NCBI GenBank assembly: GCA_964463355.1 | Contig: CAYXBP010000001.1 | Location: 136,922-200,921 of the forward strand | Length of the DNA: 64,000 nucleotides | From: Firm-04 sp964463355 | GTDB taxonomy: Bacteria > Bacillota > Clostridia > Oscillospirales > Ruminococcaceae | Direction of reading: 5' to 3' | Part shown: positions 53,700-61,398 of the stretch, piece by piece | Position numbering within the stretch: the first letter of the stretch is position 1 | Layout: every line of letters starts with the position of its first letter | Made by a program: the position numbers and the translations under genes | The notes under the pieces: generated by a model | What the model was told of the DNA's origin: nothing | Database searches by the model: none | Seen by the model: the letters and a program-made list of their open reading frames with translations, nothing else

Positions 53700-54054
53700 G
53701 TGGATAAACAATATAAAACTTTAGCCGTCGATTTTGATGGCACGCTCAGTTTTGGCAGATGGCCTGATGTTGGCGAACCAAATACAGAACTTATTAGTTC
53801 TTTAAAAAAACTGGAGGAATAAACTCATTCTTTGGACTTGTCGCACCGGACAAGCTCTTGAAATAGCCGTTAAATGGTATGAGCAACAAGGGTTATCTTT
53901 CGATGCTATCAACGATAATTTGCAAGAATACATTGAGTTATATGGCAGTAATTCTCGTAAAATTTGTTGTGATTACTATATTGACGATAAATCAATACAC
54001 CCAAACTATATCAACAAGGAGGTTCCATATGACCAGAACGGGTGCACAAATTAG
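53700..54054 (+). pseudogene. HAD-superfamily hydrolase, frameshifted in an A7 tract
   Basis: Starts with a GTG behind GAAAGGAG: LAVDFDGTLSFGRWPDVGEP carries motif I (DFDGT). The frame ends at 53820-53822, but +1 relative to it continues as NKLILWTCRTGQALEIAVKW (motif II, T-C-R-T), SFDAINDN and ICCDYYIDDKSIHPNY (motif IV, DD). Removing one A from the run at 53804-53810 restores a protein of about 118 aa. The event may be a sequencing error, slippage that still yields some full protein, or true loss. The 3' end overlaps the next gene. Confidence 0.82.
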
Positions 54055-54595
54055 ATTATCTACATATTTAAAATCACATTTTATTCGTTTTAAAACTGAT
54101 TTTTGTGACAGTATCCCTCGATTGACTATGATATTTAAGAATTGCAACAGTTGCCCTGATAGAATATTGGAATCCTGTGTGTACTTCTATCAAGACTGTA
54201 TGGAGGTAAAAACCTATTTCAATCAAAATGCGGCTAATTGGTGCAAAGAATATCAAAAAAATCTCCCCTCAGTTATACGACTTTTGAATCACATAAATGC
54301 AACAGTATGGATGTGCTCCACCGATGGAACAGATGGATCATTGTATGTTCCAAGTACATTATATACACCACGAATTTTCATTACAGAAAATGATTGTTTT
54401 GATATTACTCTAACTACCATCGTTAATTATGATTTTTATAAACTTGCTCCATTAGAGACAGAAGATTATATTACAGCCTATTGCCCGGATTTGTTAAATA
54501 AACTAAGTCCCGCAATTTTCTCCCTATTGTTAGGAAAGATCAATTTGCAACAAGCAGTGCATTACATAAATAAGTTGACAGAGGGAGAACTGTAA
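54029..54595 (+). CDS. Unknown Cys-containing protein of the mobile element
   Basis: 188 aa, not recognised. A cysteine group lies at about 32-60 (FKNCNSCPDRILESCVYFYQ, then DC), and single cysteines follow (NWCKEY, VWMCSTDG, TAYCPDLL). The C-terminal half looks helical (LNKLSPAIFSLLLGKINLQQ). AAGGAGG is six bases from the ATG at 54029, so the longer frame from 53879 is wrong. AT-rich. A zinc-bound structural core is possible. The next gene starts 1 bp after its stop. Confidence 0.65.
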   Translation: MTRTGAQIRLSTYLKSHFIRFKTDFCDSIPRLTMIFKNCNSCPDRILESCVYFYQDCMEVKTYFNQNAANWCKEYQKNLPSVIRLLNHINATVWMCSTDGTDGSLYVPSTLYTPRIFITENDCFDITLTTIVNYDFYKLAPLETEDYITAYCPDLLNKLSPAIFSLLLGKINLQQAVHYINKLTEGEL

Positions 54596-54596
54596 A

Positions 54597-54788
54597 ATGA
54601 GTCTTGATAAAGGAATAAAACACGGAAAAGAGCGTAGAAAACAGTATCGTGGCGTAAAAGCTTATTGTAAAATCTGCCGCAATCACGGCAGCTGTGATTA
54701 TTGTCGGAATAATCGTTTACATAGTGATAAAAAACGGTTAGAACGATTAAAAGATCTGAGTGAAGAATTACATAGCACAGATAAATAA
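54597..54788 (+). CDS. Small basic zinc-ribbon-like protein
   Basis: 63 aa, very basic, with two CxxC pairs: AYCKICRNHGSCDYCRNNRL. This could bind one zinc ion; the Lys/Arg-rich ends (GKERRKQYRG, SDKKRLERLKD) would suit nucleic-acid binding. The ribosome-binding site GAGGGA is within the end of the preceding gene, so the pair is likely coupled. No family name can be given. Confidence 0.65.
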   Translation: MSLDKGIKHGKERRKQYRGVKAYCKICRNHGSCDYCRNNRLHSDKKRLERLKDLSEELHSTDK

Positions 54789-54815
54789 CGAGTGAAAAAT
54801 TAGGAGGATATTGAA

Positions 54816-55014
54816 ATGACAAAATTTAAAGAAATTGAAAAAATATCAGCTGAATTATTTGAGGGTGTTGTTATATACACTATTGCTGAACCCGGTGCAA
54901 TGGGCGCCCCTCGTTTAATGGAATTTGTCAAAGAAATATGAAAGTCCGGTTGAAATTTATTGTTCTTGGCAAGAACATATAGATGCCTTTATAAAGGAGA
55001 TAACAAGCAAATAA
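54816..55014 (+). pseudogene. Short unknown gene with a +1 frameshift
   Basis: TAGGAGG precedes ATG 54816. The first frame reads MTKFKEIEKISAELFEGVVI to a TGA at 54939-54941; the +1 frame continues as KYESPVEIYCSWQEHIDAFI and ends at 55014. One extra base in AAAGAAATA (54930-54938) would explain it; the repaired protein would be 65 aa. The family is unknown. Confidence 0.6.
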
Positions 55015-55027
55015 AAGGAGCGATTTT

Positions 55028-55561
55028 ATGAAAAGAACAGTTACTTTTGTTATAGGCGCTACAGCGTCCGGAAAGACAACATTTATTCAAAATCATTTTT
55101 CTGACGATAGAGATACAGTAATATTGAATGTGTATGACTATCAACAAGCCGCCTATAAAGAAGCTGGATTTGGTGAGCGCATCCCGTTTGGACAAGAATT
55201 CAAGTGCTTGTACAAAGCAAATGAAAATCTATTGGTAGATATTATTGATACCTTACAAAATGGCAAAAACGTAGTTGTCGAACAGACTTTATATAAAGCA
55301 AAACGCAGAATTGGATACATAGATGTTATCAGAAACACATTTAAAGATATTACGATTGAAGTTTACGTGATGCGCCCCAGTGAGTCAGTTTGGGAAACAT
55401 ATGTTACGAAAAGAAAATTGGTACATTCTTTCCAGCGACTTAAAACTGAAGCCGAACAAATAGAATTTCCAAATCCAATCGAAGGCTTTGATTCCATTTA
55501 CGAGGTTGCCGACGATGTTATTAAATTAAGACCTGCAAATAAAAGTCAAGGGGCAAGATGA
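55028..55561 (+). CDS. P-loop kinase, zeta-toxin/AAA_33-like
   Basis: 177 aa. Walker A is FVIGATASGKTTFIQNHF at the N-terminus; DTVILNVYDYQQAAYKEAG follows with the D that usually binds metal or substrate; NGKNVVVEQTLYKAKRRIG is the second-strand motif; VYVMRPSESVWETYVTKRK carries lid arginine/lysine residues. The fold includes zeta toxins (UDP-GlcNAc kinases), polynucleotide kinases and related small-molecule kinases. No antitoxin of the epsilon type is beside it. AAAAGGAG precedes the ATG. Confidence 0.8.
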   Translation: MKRTVTFVIGATASGKTTFIQNHFSDDRDTVILNVYDYQQAAYKEAGFGERIPFGQEFKCLYKANENLLVDIIDTLQNGKNVVVEQTLYKAKRRIGYIDVIRNTFKDITIEVYVMRPSESVWETYVTKRKLVHSFQRLKTEAEQIEFPNPIEGFDSIYEVADDVIKLRPANKSQGAR

Positions 55562-55673
55562 AAGTTTCACATAACTTTCACAGAAGAAGAAATCGGTACG
55601 ACAATAAGACCGCCGAAGCGGTCTGAAATTGAAATGCAGTTGTTAGAGTCTGTTAAGATCAAGCGATTGCGCC

Positions 55674-56354
55674 GTGCCTGCATTCTGCCGGTTCGGAATA
55701 CGATTGCCGCAGTACCAACACTTTACAAGGTTAGATACCCTTGATGAAAGATGGACTCCCGAAAACCTAAAGTGGTCGGTTGGCAGATATGCTTCTTTCG
55801 GTAGCAGACGGGCATATATTTCTTATCCGAAGGATATGCCGCAGGATTTAAAGGATTGGTTTCAGCCGTTCCATCGGACAAGTCATATTTACCGCCTATA
55901 TCTGCACTACTGCTATTTGCTCGGTTACTTGCCGAAAAACACAGACTACAAGCCAACAAGTCCTTATCTCAAAGAGGACTTAAAGAAGCTTGACGAGATT
56001 TCCGAGCAAGTGCGGTATATGGGCAAATACCATATCGAAACCTTTGACGATCTGTATGCAGACCGAGCAAAGATTGAAAGTGCTATGAGCAGACTTATCG
56101 AAGTCCGTACCAAGCTGCAAAATAAAATCCGTAGAGCAACACCCGCCGAAAAAGAAACCTTACGAGAGGAAAAGGCAGGCGTTACTGCTCGGATAACTGA
56201 ACTGCGGAAACAACTTAAAATGAACAAAGCCATAGAAGAACGTTCGGTTAAGATCCAAGACAAGACGGATATGTTCTACGCCAACGAAGTTGCGGCTAAG
56301 CAAGCTGAACAACGAAGAATCAGAGAACGACAGAGAGGAGGTTGGGAACGATGA
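55674..56354 (+). pseudogene. C-terminal fragment of a mobilization relaxase
   Basis: The 226 codons begin without a ribosome-binding site. They correspond to the C-terminal part of clostridial MobP/TnpZ-type relaxases: LDERWTPENLKWSVGRYASF, FHRTSHIYRLYLHYCYLLGY, KLDEISEQVRYMGKYHIETF and a coiled coil to the end. The N-terminal nuclease domain (Tyr and His triad) is missing. A separate short open stretch at 55562-55672 in another frame (KRSEIEMQLLESVKIKRLRR) may be the deletion joint. The element can therefore not start its own transfer. Confidence 0.75.
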
Positions 56355-56590
56355 CAAATACCGATAGAAACGATGATATTTATAAGATCATAGATGAGAT
56401 TACAGACTATCTTGCAACGCTTACCAAAGAAGAACGTATTGCTTGGTTTAAGAGAAATATGTACCTTGAACCGCTGAACTTCGTAAAAGAAATTGACGGT
56501 ACTCTTTATGCGGTCAGAACTTTCTTCAAGGAAGATGCAACAGAAAATATCACCGAAAAGGTCGAACGCATAATTTTGAAAAAACAATGA
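56351..56590 (+). CDS. tnpW: TnpW-like transposon-encoded protein
   Basis: 79 aa. The C-terminal half (VKEIDGTLYAVRTFFKEDAT, ENITEKVERIILKKQ) has the TnpW pattern of I-G/D-G-T-x-Y-x-V...F followed by E-x-x-x-x-K-h-x-R-h-I. GAGGAGG lies nine bases before the ATG at 56351, inside the relaxase fragment (ATGA overlap). Role unknown in Tn4451, where the same gene also accompanies the recombinase. Confidence 0.75.
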   Translation: MTNTDRNDDIYKIIDEITDYLATLTKEERIAWFKRNMYLEPLNFVKEIDGTLYAVRTFFKEDATENITEKVERIILKKQ

Positions 56591-56618
56591 AAAACTTTCG
56601 TTTTACCACATTAAAGTG

Positions 56619-56647
56619 TTGAAGCATAGCAGAAGATATGATATAAT
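56619..56647 (+). promoter_or_regulatory. Promoter of the serine recombinase
   Basis: TTGAAG (56619-56624), 17-bp spacer, TATAAT (56642-56647). Confidence 0.7.
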
Positions 56648-56695
56648 ATGTATGCCCTACAATTCGTATCATATCTGGCTGTGGAAAGGAGAACT

Positions 56696-58360
56696 ATGAA
56701 CAAACAGTCAGAAAAGATCACTGCTCTGTACTGTCGCTTGTCCCGTGATGACGAGCAGGAAGGTACTTCAGGCAGTATTAAGAATCAGCAATCTATACTT
56801 GAGAAGTATGCTAAGGACAATGGCTTTAAGAATACCCGTGTATTTGTGGATGATGGTTGGTCGGGAACGACTTTCGCAAGACCTGCCTTCACCGAGATAA
56901 TGGAGCTTGCCGAAAAAGGAATGATTGGTACACTTATCGTAAAAGACCATTCCCGTCTTGGTCGTAACCGCTTGGTTGTCGGTCAGTTGTTGGAAGAAGG
57001 CTTTGACAGTTTGGGCGTTCGGTATATCGCTATTATGGATAATATCGACACCGCAAAAGGTATCAGCGACCTTGTTCCAATGCAAGACCTATTCAACGAA
57101 TGGCACGCTAAAAACACAAGCCAAAAAGTCCGCAACGTTTTCAAAAACAAAGGTATGTCGGGTGTACCGCTTACAACAAATCCGCCTTTCGGGTATATGA
57201 AAAATCCCGATAACACGAAGGAATGGATCATTGATGAAGAAGCGGCAAAGACCCTCAGACAAATCTTCGCCCTATGTGTTGAAGGACTTGGACCGACACA
57301 GATCGCAAAGCGGCTCAAAGCCGCAAAGGTGCTGACACCTACGGAATATTGGATTAGTATCGGCAGGAATTGCAGTAAGCCACCCGCCGTTCCGTATAAT
57401 TGGTGTTCGGCGACAGTCGCAGATATTCTTGCCAAACAAGAATACTGCGGAGATACGGTCAACTTCCGAAGCACGACAAAATCCTTTAAGAACAAGAAGA
57501 AAATCGAAAGACCGCAGGAGGAGTGGAAAATCTTCCCGAACACCCATCCGGCAATCATTGACCGAGAGGTGTTTGAACTGGTGCAGGAACTTCGGCAGCA
57601 CCGCCGCAGACCTACCAAAAGCGGAATTGTCAGTTGGTTTTCGGGACTTCTCTACTGTGCAGATTGCAAAGAAAAATTGTATTACAGCGTAACAAACAAC
57701 TACAAACGGGAGCAAGCATATTTCTTCTGTTCCTCGTTCCGCAAAAACTCCGATGAATGTTCCGCCCACTATATTCGTGAAAAGGTGGTAATGGAAAATG
57801 TGTTGGAAAGTATGCGGCGCATCCTACTAAACGTGCAAGCCTTTGAAAAGGAATTTGCCCGTAAACAGATGGAATGTTACAGCGAGGATAAGAAAAGAGA
57901 GCTTGCAGAGAAACGCCGAGAACTGAACAAGGCAAAGAAGCGTATCGCAGAGATTGACGGTTTAATACAGAAACTCTACGAAGATAACGCTATCGGTAAA
58001 ATATCCGATGAGCGCTATGCCACCTTGTCAATGTCCTACGAGGAAGAACAGCGGAAACTAAAAACAGCACTTCCCGATATGGAGAACTATCTCGAAACAG
58101 AAACAGACAAGACCGAGAGTTTACAGAGGTTTATTGATAAGGTCAAGCGGATAACCGAACTCAAGGAATTGACCGCTGAATTAGTACACGAATTTATTGA
58201 TAAAATCGTGGTACACGCTCCGAGATACCTTGACGGCAAAAGAGTTCAGCTCATAGATATTTACTACAACGGCGTTGGCATACTCCGAGAACTCACTCCC
58301 GAAGAAATGGAAGAAGCGTTCCAAAAGCATATGGTGGAACGCAAAGCAAAAACGGCATAG
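56696..58360 (+). CDS. tnpX: Large serine recombinase, TnpX/TndX type
   Basis: 554 aa. The resolvase domain begins with ITALYCRLSRDDEQEGTSGS, where the Ser of CRLSRDD is the nucleophile; IVKDHSRLGRNRLVVGQLLE carries the active-site arginines. The recombinase domain lies at about 165-280 (PFGYMKNPDN, GPTQIAKRLKAAKVLTPTEY), followed by a zinc ribbon (SGLLYCADCKEKLYYSVTNN, FFCSSFRKNSDECSAHYIRE) and a coiled coil. It excises and integrates the element. The reading frame is intact, so the element may still be mobile within the cell. AAAGGAG precedes the ATG at 56696. Confidence 0.95.
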   Translation: MNKQSEKITALYCRLSRDDEQEGTSGSIKNQQSILEKYAKDNGFKNTRVFVDDGWSGTTFARPAFTEIMELAEKGMIGTLIVKDHSRLGRNRLVVGQLLEEGFDSLGVRYIAIMDNIDTAKGISDLVPMQDLFNEWHAKNTSQKVRNVFKNKGMSGVPLTTNPPFGYMKNPDNTKEWIIDEEAAKTLRQIFALCVEGLGPTQIAKRLKAAKVLTPTEYWISIGRNCSKPPAVPYNWCSATVADILAKQEYCGDTVNFRSTTKSFKNKKKIERPQEEWKIFPNTHPAIIDREVFELVQELRQHRRRPTKSGIVSWFSGLLYCADCKEKLYYSVTNNYKREQAYFFCSSFRKNSDECSAHYIREKVVMENVLESMRRILLNVQAFEKEFARKQMECYSEDKKRELAEKRRELNKAKKRIAEIDGLIQKLYEDNAIGKISDERYATLSMSYEEEQRKLKTALPDMENYLETETDKTESLQRFIDKVKRITELKELTAELVHEFIDKIVVHAPRYLDGKRVQLIDIYYNGVGILRELTPEEMEEAFQKHMVERKAKTA

Positions 58361-58404
58361 CCAATGGCTACACCGCTTAACGAAATCAATTATTCAGTTT
58401 AGAT

Positions 58405-58471
58405 ACAAGAGCTACCCCTTGGGGCACCTTCCTTACGGAGGGTGCCCCGAGCGGAAAGGTCTCTCTTATTT
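58405..58471 (+). repeat. Hairpin repeat, right copy (inverted relative to the left one)
   Basis: TACAAGAGC, CTTCCTTACGGAG, TGCCCC and AGGTCTCTCTTATTTT in order; the core is a hairpin of GGGGCACCTTCC (58421-58432) with GGAGGGTGCCCC (58437-58448) and loop TTAC. See the left copy at 51403-51465. Confidence 0.75.
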
Positions 58472-58491
58472 TGTGGACGGAGGTTTTTCTC

Positions 58492-59340
58492 ATGGATATA
58501 ATGATGGATTTGCATACCCACAGCAACTGTTCGGATGGACAGTACAGCCCTGCGGAAGTGGTTCAGCAAGCCAAAGCAAGGGGCATCAATCTGCTTGCCC
58601 TAACAGATCACGATACCGCCGATGGCATTTTGGCGGCTGAGGCAGCAGCGTATGCATGTGGCATCCGCTTTTTGTCAGGCATTGAATTCAGTACCGCTGG
58701 CAGGGCGCGGCAGCATCTGCTGGGATATGGTATTGATCCACATAACGAAAAATTGTTGCAAGCTTGCGCAGAATTTGCAGATCGTCGGCAAGCTCGTGCC
58801 ATGCAGATTGCAGCTTTGCTGCAATCGCAGGGGTTGGATATCACAGTGGAGGAGGCGGCGAGGGAAGCAAAAGGGCCGCTTGGCAAGCCGCACTTTGCGC
58901 GAGTGTTGATGAAAAAGAACTACACTCGTTCCATCGCAGAAGGCTTTGTACGGTATCTGGATACTCCTGCCATGCGTGCCTTGCCAGATCCGAAGCCCAC
59001 GATGAGTGAGGCGATTGCGTTGATCCATGCAGCAGGGGGAGTGGCAGTATTGGCACATCCATGTACGCTGAAACTGGATGCAGAAGCGTTTTATTCGGTA
59101 TTGGATGCGCATTGTGCCTGCGGTTTGGATGGTCTGGAGGTGTACTATGCCAAGCATAGTACCGCGGAGATTTCCTTTTATGCCGATTGTGCAGTGCAGC
59201 GTGGTTTGTTGCAAACGGGTGGCTCGGATTATCATGGAGAAGCAGTGAAGCCTGATGTTCGTTTGGGTGTAGCTGTACCGAAAGCGGTAATCGAAAATCT
59301 ATTCTCTTTGCGAGAAAAAAGCAGCTTCCCGGAAAAATAA
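58492..59340 (+). CDS. PHP-domain phosphoesterase (YciV/TrpH-like)
   Basis: 282 aa. The metal-site motifs are in order: MDLHTHSNCSDGQYSP, LALTDHDTADGI, FLSGIEFST, VAVLAHPCTL and TGGSDYHGEAVKPDVRLG. Relatives (E. coli RNase AM/YciV) hydrolyse 3',5'-nucleoside bisphosphates and trim 5' ends of RNA. GGAGG is eight bases before the ATG at 58492. Chromosomal composition returns here, so this gene marks the right flank of the mobile element. Confidence 0.92.
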   Translation: MDIMMDLHTHSNCSDGQYSPAEVVQQAKARGINLLALTDHDTADGILAAEAAAYACGIRFLSGIEFSTAGRARQHLLGYGIDPHNEKLLQACAEFADRRQARAMQIAALLQSQGLDITVEEAAREAKGPLGKPHFARVLMKKNYTRSIAEGFVRYLDTPAMRALPDPKPTMSEAIALIHAAGGVAVLAHPCTLKLDAEAFYSVLDAHCACGLDGLEVYYAKHSTAEISFYADCAVQRGLLQTGGSDYHGEAVKPDVRLGVAVPKAVIENLFSLREKSSFPEK

Positions 59341-59412
59341 TTATAAAAGCTTTATGCAAGCCCTTTCCGGAAAGGCTTGCGCAAAACTTAGAGTATACTT
59401 TCTGTACAGGCG

Positions 59413-59454
59413 AAAAGCCGCCCCTCGACTGATCATGTCAGGGACGGCTTTTTT
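59413..59454. terminator. Bidirectional terminator between PHP and ABC genes
   Basis: AAAAGCCG paired with CGGCTTTT plus CCCT/AGGG, A run before and T run after. A further imperfect hairpin lies at 59356-59380 (GCAAGCC / GGCTTGC). Confidence 0.85.
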
Positions 59455-59463
59455 CGTTTTCAT

Positions 59464-61398
59464 TCAGGAAAGTTCAAACATACCGGTATACAGCTGATAA
59501 TATTTTCCCTTTTGCGCCAGCAGGGTTTCATGGTTGCCGCGCTCGATGATCTTACCCTTTTCCAGTACCATAATCGCCTTCGCGTTGCGAATGGTAGAAA
59601 GCCTGTGGGCGATCACAAACACCGTTCTGCCCTCCATCAACTGATCCATACCCTTCTCAATCAACGCCTCCGTGCGCGTATCAATGGAGCTGGTTGCCTC
59701 ATCCAAAATTAGCACTGGGGGATCTGCAATGGCTGCACGGGCTATGGCAAGCAGCTGTCGCTGCCCTTGGCTGAGATTTGCACCATCGGCGGTCAGCATG
59801 GTATCATAGCCTTGCGGCAAATGCGTGATAAAATAATGCGCATTTGCACGCTTTGCTGCCGCAATGATCTCCTCGTCACTCGCATCCAATTTGCCATAAC
59901 GGATATTCTCTTTCACTGTGCCGGTAAACAAATGGGTATCTTGCAACACCATTGCAAGAGAATGCCGCAAATCATCTTTTTTGATTTTATTGATGTTGAT
60001 GCCATCATAACGAATCTTGCCGTCTGGCACATCGTAAAAGCGGTTGATCAAATTAGTGATCGTAGTTTTACCTGCGCCTGTAGAACCGACAAACGCGATT
60101 TTTTCACCGTCATTGGCATACAGTGAAACATCGTTCAGCACAATTTTTTCGGGAGTATAACCAAACACCACATGGTCAAATTCTACATTACCCTTTACGG
60201 GTGTATAGGTCAGTGTACCATCCTGATGCGGGTGCTTCCATGCCCAGAAGCCTGTGCGCTCAGCTGTTTCCTCAATTGTGCCATCGGCAAGCCGCCGTGC
60301 ATTGACCAGCGTAACGTAACCCTCATCCACTTCGGCTTCCTCATCCAGCATTGCAAAGATACGCTCTGCGCCGGCAAGAGAGGACAAAATTGTGCCAAAC
60401 AACTGCGATATCTGCGAAAACGGACGAGAGAAGTTACGGCTGTACTCTAGGAAAGAGATCAACGAGCCAAGGGTGAGCATTCCATGAATGCCCATCACAC
60501 CACCAAGCATAGAGGTCACCGCATAGCAGATATGTGCCATGTTACCCATCACGGGCATTAGCATATTAGAGAAAGAGTTTGCTTCCGTTGCCGCATCGCA
60601 AAGACGTTCATTGCGCTGCGCAAAGCCTTCTTTGGTTCCTTCCTCATGGCAGAACACCTTGACGACCTTCTGCCCCTCAATCATTTCTTCAATATAGCCG
60701 TTTACGGCACCAATGGCATACTGCTGTTCCTTGAAATACTTACCAGAACGTCCTGCAAGTTTTGAGGCAATCAACATCTGGAAAGCGAGGAACACAATAA
60801 CCAGCAGCGTTAATTGCCAACTATAGCGCAGCATCATGATGAAGGTACCCGTAATGGTCACAATGCCCACCAGCAGCTGCGAAAGCGTATTGGAAAGCAT
60901 CTCGCGGAGGGTATCCACATCATTGGTAAAATGGCTCATCAGCTCGCCGTGGGTGTGGGTATCAAAATAGCGGATCGGCAGACGCTCCATATGGGAAAAC
61001 ATCTGTCGGCGAATCTTGAGCAGCGTGTTGGTAGATACCTTCAGCAGCAGACGCGAATACAGATACGAACTCACTGCACCGCTGAGATAGATCGCTGCCA
61101 AAAACAGCAGGGTACGGGTTAGTCCGCCCATCAGTTCCATGTCAAGGATGTTTTCCACTGTACCTGTCTGATACTCCTCGAACATAGGGGTCAGGTAATC
61201 GTCAACAATAATCTGCAAAAACGAGGTACCAACCACTTGCGCCAATGTGGAGATGATGATAAAAACCGCGATGAGCAGCAAAAGCCAACGGTATTCTGAG
61301 AAATATGAGAGCAACCTGCCAATGGTCTTTCCGATATTCTGGGGCTTTTTGCCGCGAGCAAAATTCTGCGGGCCGCGTCCGCCAACCATTCTAGCCAT
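59464..61398 (-). CDS. ABC exporter half-transporter, catalytically canonical subunit
   Basis: 644 aa: six membrane helices in residues about 35-330, then the ATPase. Walker A is FVGSTGAGKTTITNL, signature LSQGQRQLLAIARAAIA, Walker B VLILDEATSSIDTRTE and H-loop FVIAHRLSTIRNA. All are canonical. An extra segment of about 40 residues lies between the membrane and ATPase domains (ADGTIEETAERTGFWAW). It starts 1 bp inside the stop of the upstream ABC gene, so the two form a heterodimer of the LmrCD/BmrCD/TM287-288 kind, probably exporting drugs or peptides. Confidence 0.93.
   Translation of the reverse strand: MARMVGGRGPQNFARGKKPQNIGKTIGRLLSYFSEYRWLLLLIAVFIIISTLAQVVGTSFLQIIVDDYLTPMFEEYQTGTVENILDMELMGGLTRTLLFLAAIYLSGAVSSYLYSRLLLKVSTNTLLKIRRQMFSHMERLPIRYFDTHTHGELMSHFTNDVDTLREMLSNTLSQLLVGIVTITGTFIMMLRYSWQLTLLVIVFLAFQMLIASKLAGRSGKYFKEQQYAIGAVNGYIEEMIEGQKVVKVFCHEEGTKEGFAQRNERLCDAATEANSFSNMLMPVMGNMAHICYAVTSMLGGVMGIHGMLTLGSLISFLEYSRNFSRPFSQISQLFGTILSSLAGAERIFAMLDEEAEVDEGYVTLVNARRLADGTIEETAERTGFWAWKHPHQDGTLTYTPVKGNVEFDHVVFGYTPEKIVLNDVSLYANDGEKIAFVGSTGAGKTTITNLINRFYDVPDGKIRYDGININKIKKDDLRHSLAMVLQDTHLFTGTVKENIRYGKLDASDEEIIAAAKRANAHYFITHLPQGYDTMLTADGANLSQGQRQLLAIARAAIADPPVLILDEATSSIDTRTEALIEKGMDQLMEGRTVFVIAHRLSTIRNAKAIMVLEKGKIIERGNHETLLAQKGKYYQLYTGMFELS

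Noticed and set aside
55028..55561. Complete epsilon-zeta toxin-antitoxin pair
   Set aside because: The kinase has a zeta-like Walker A but no epsilon-type antitoxin gene lies on either side.
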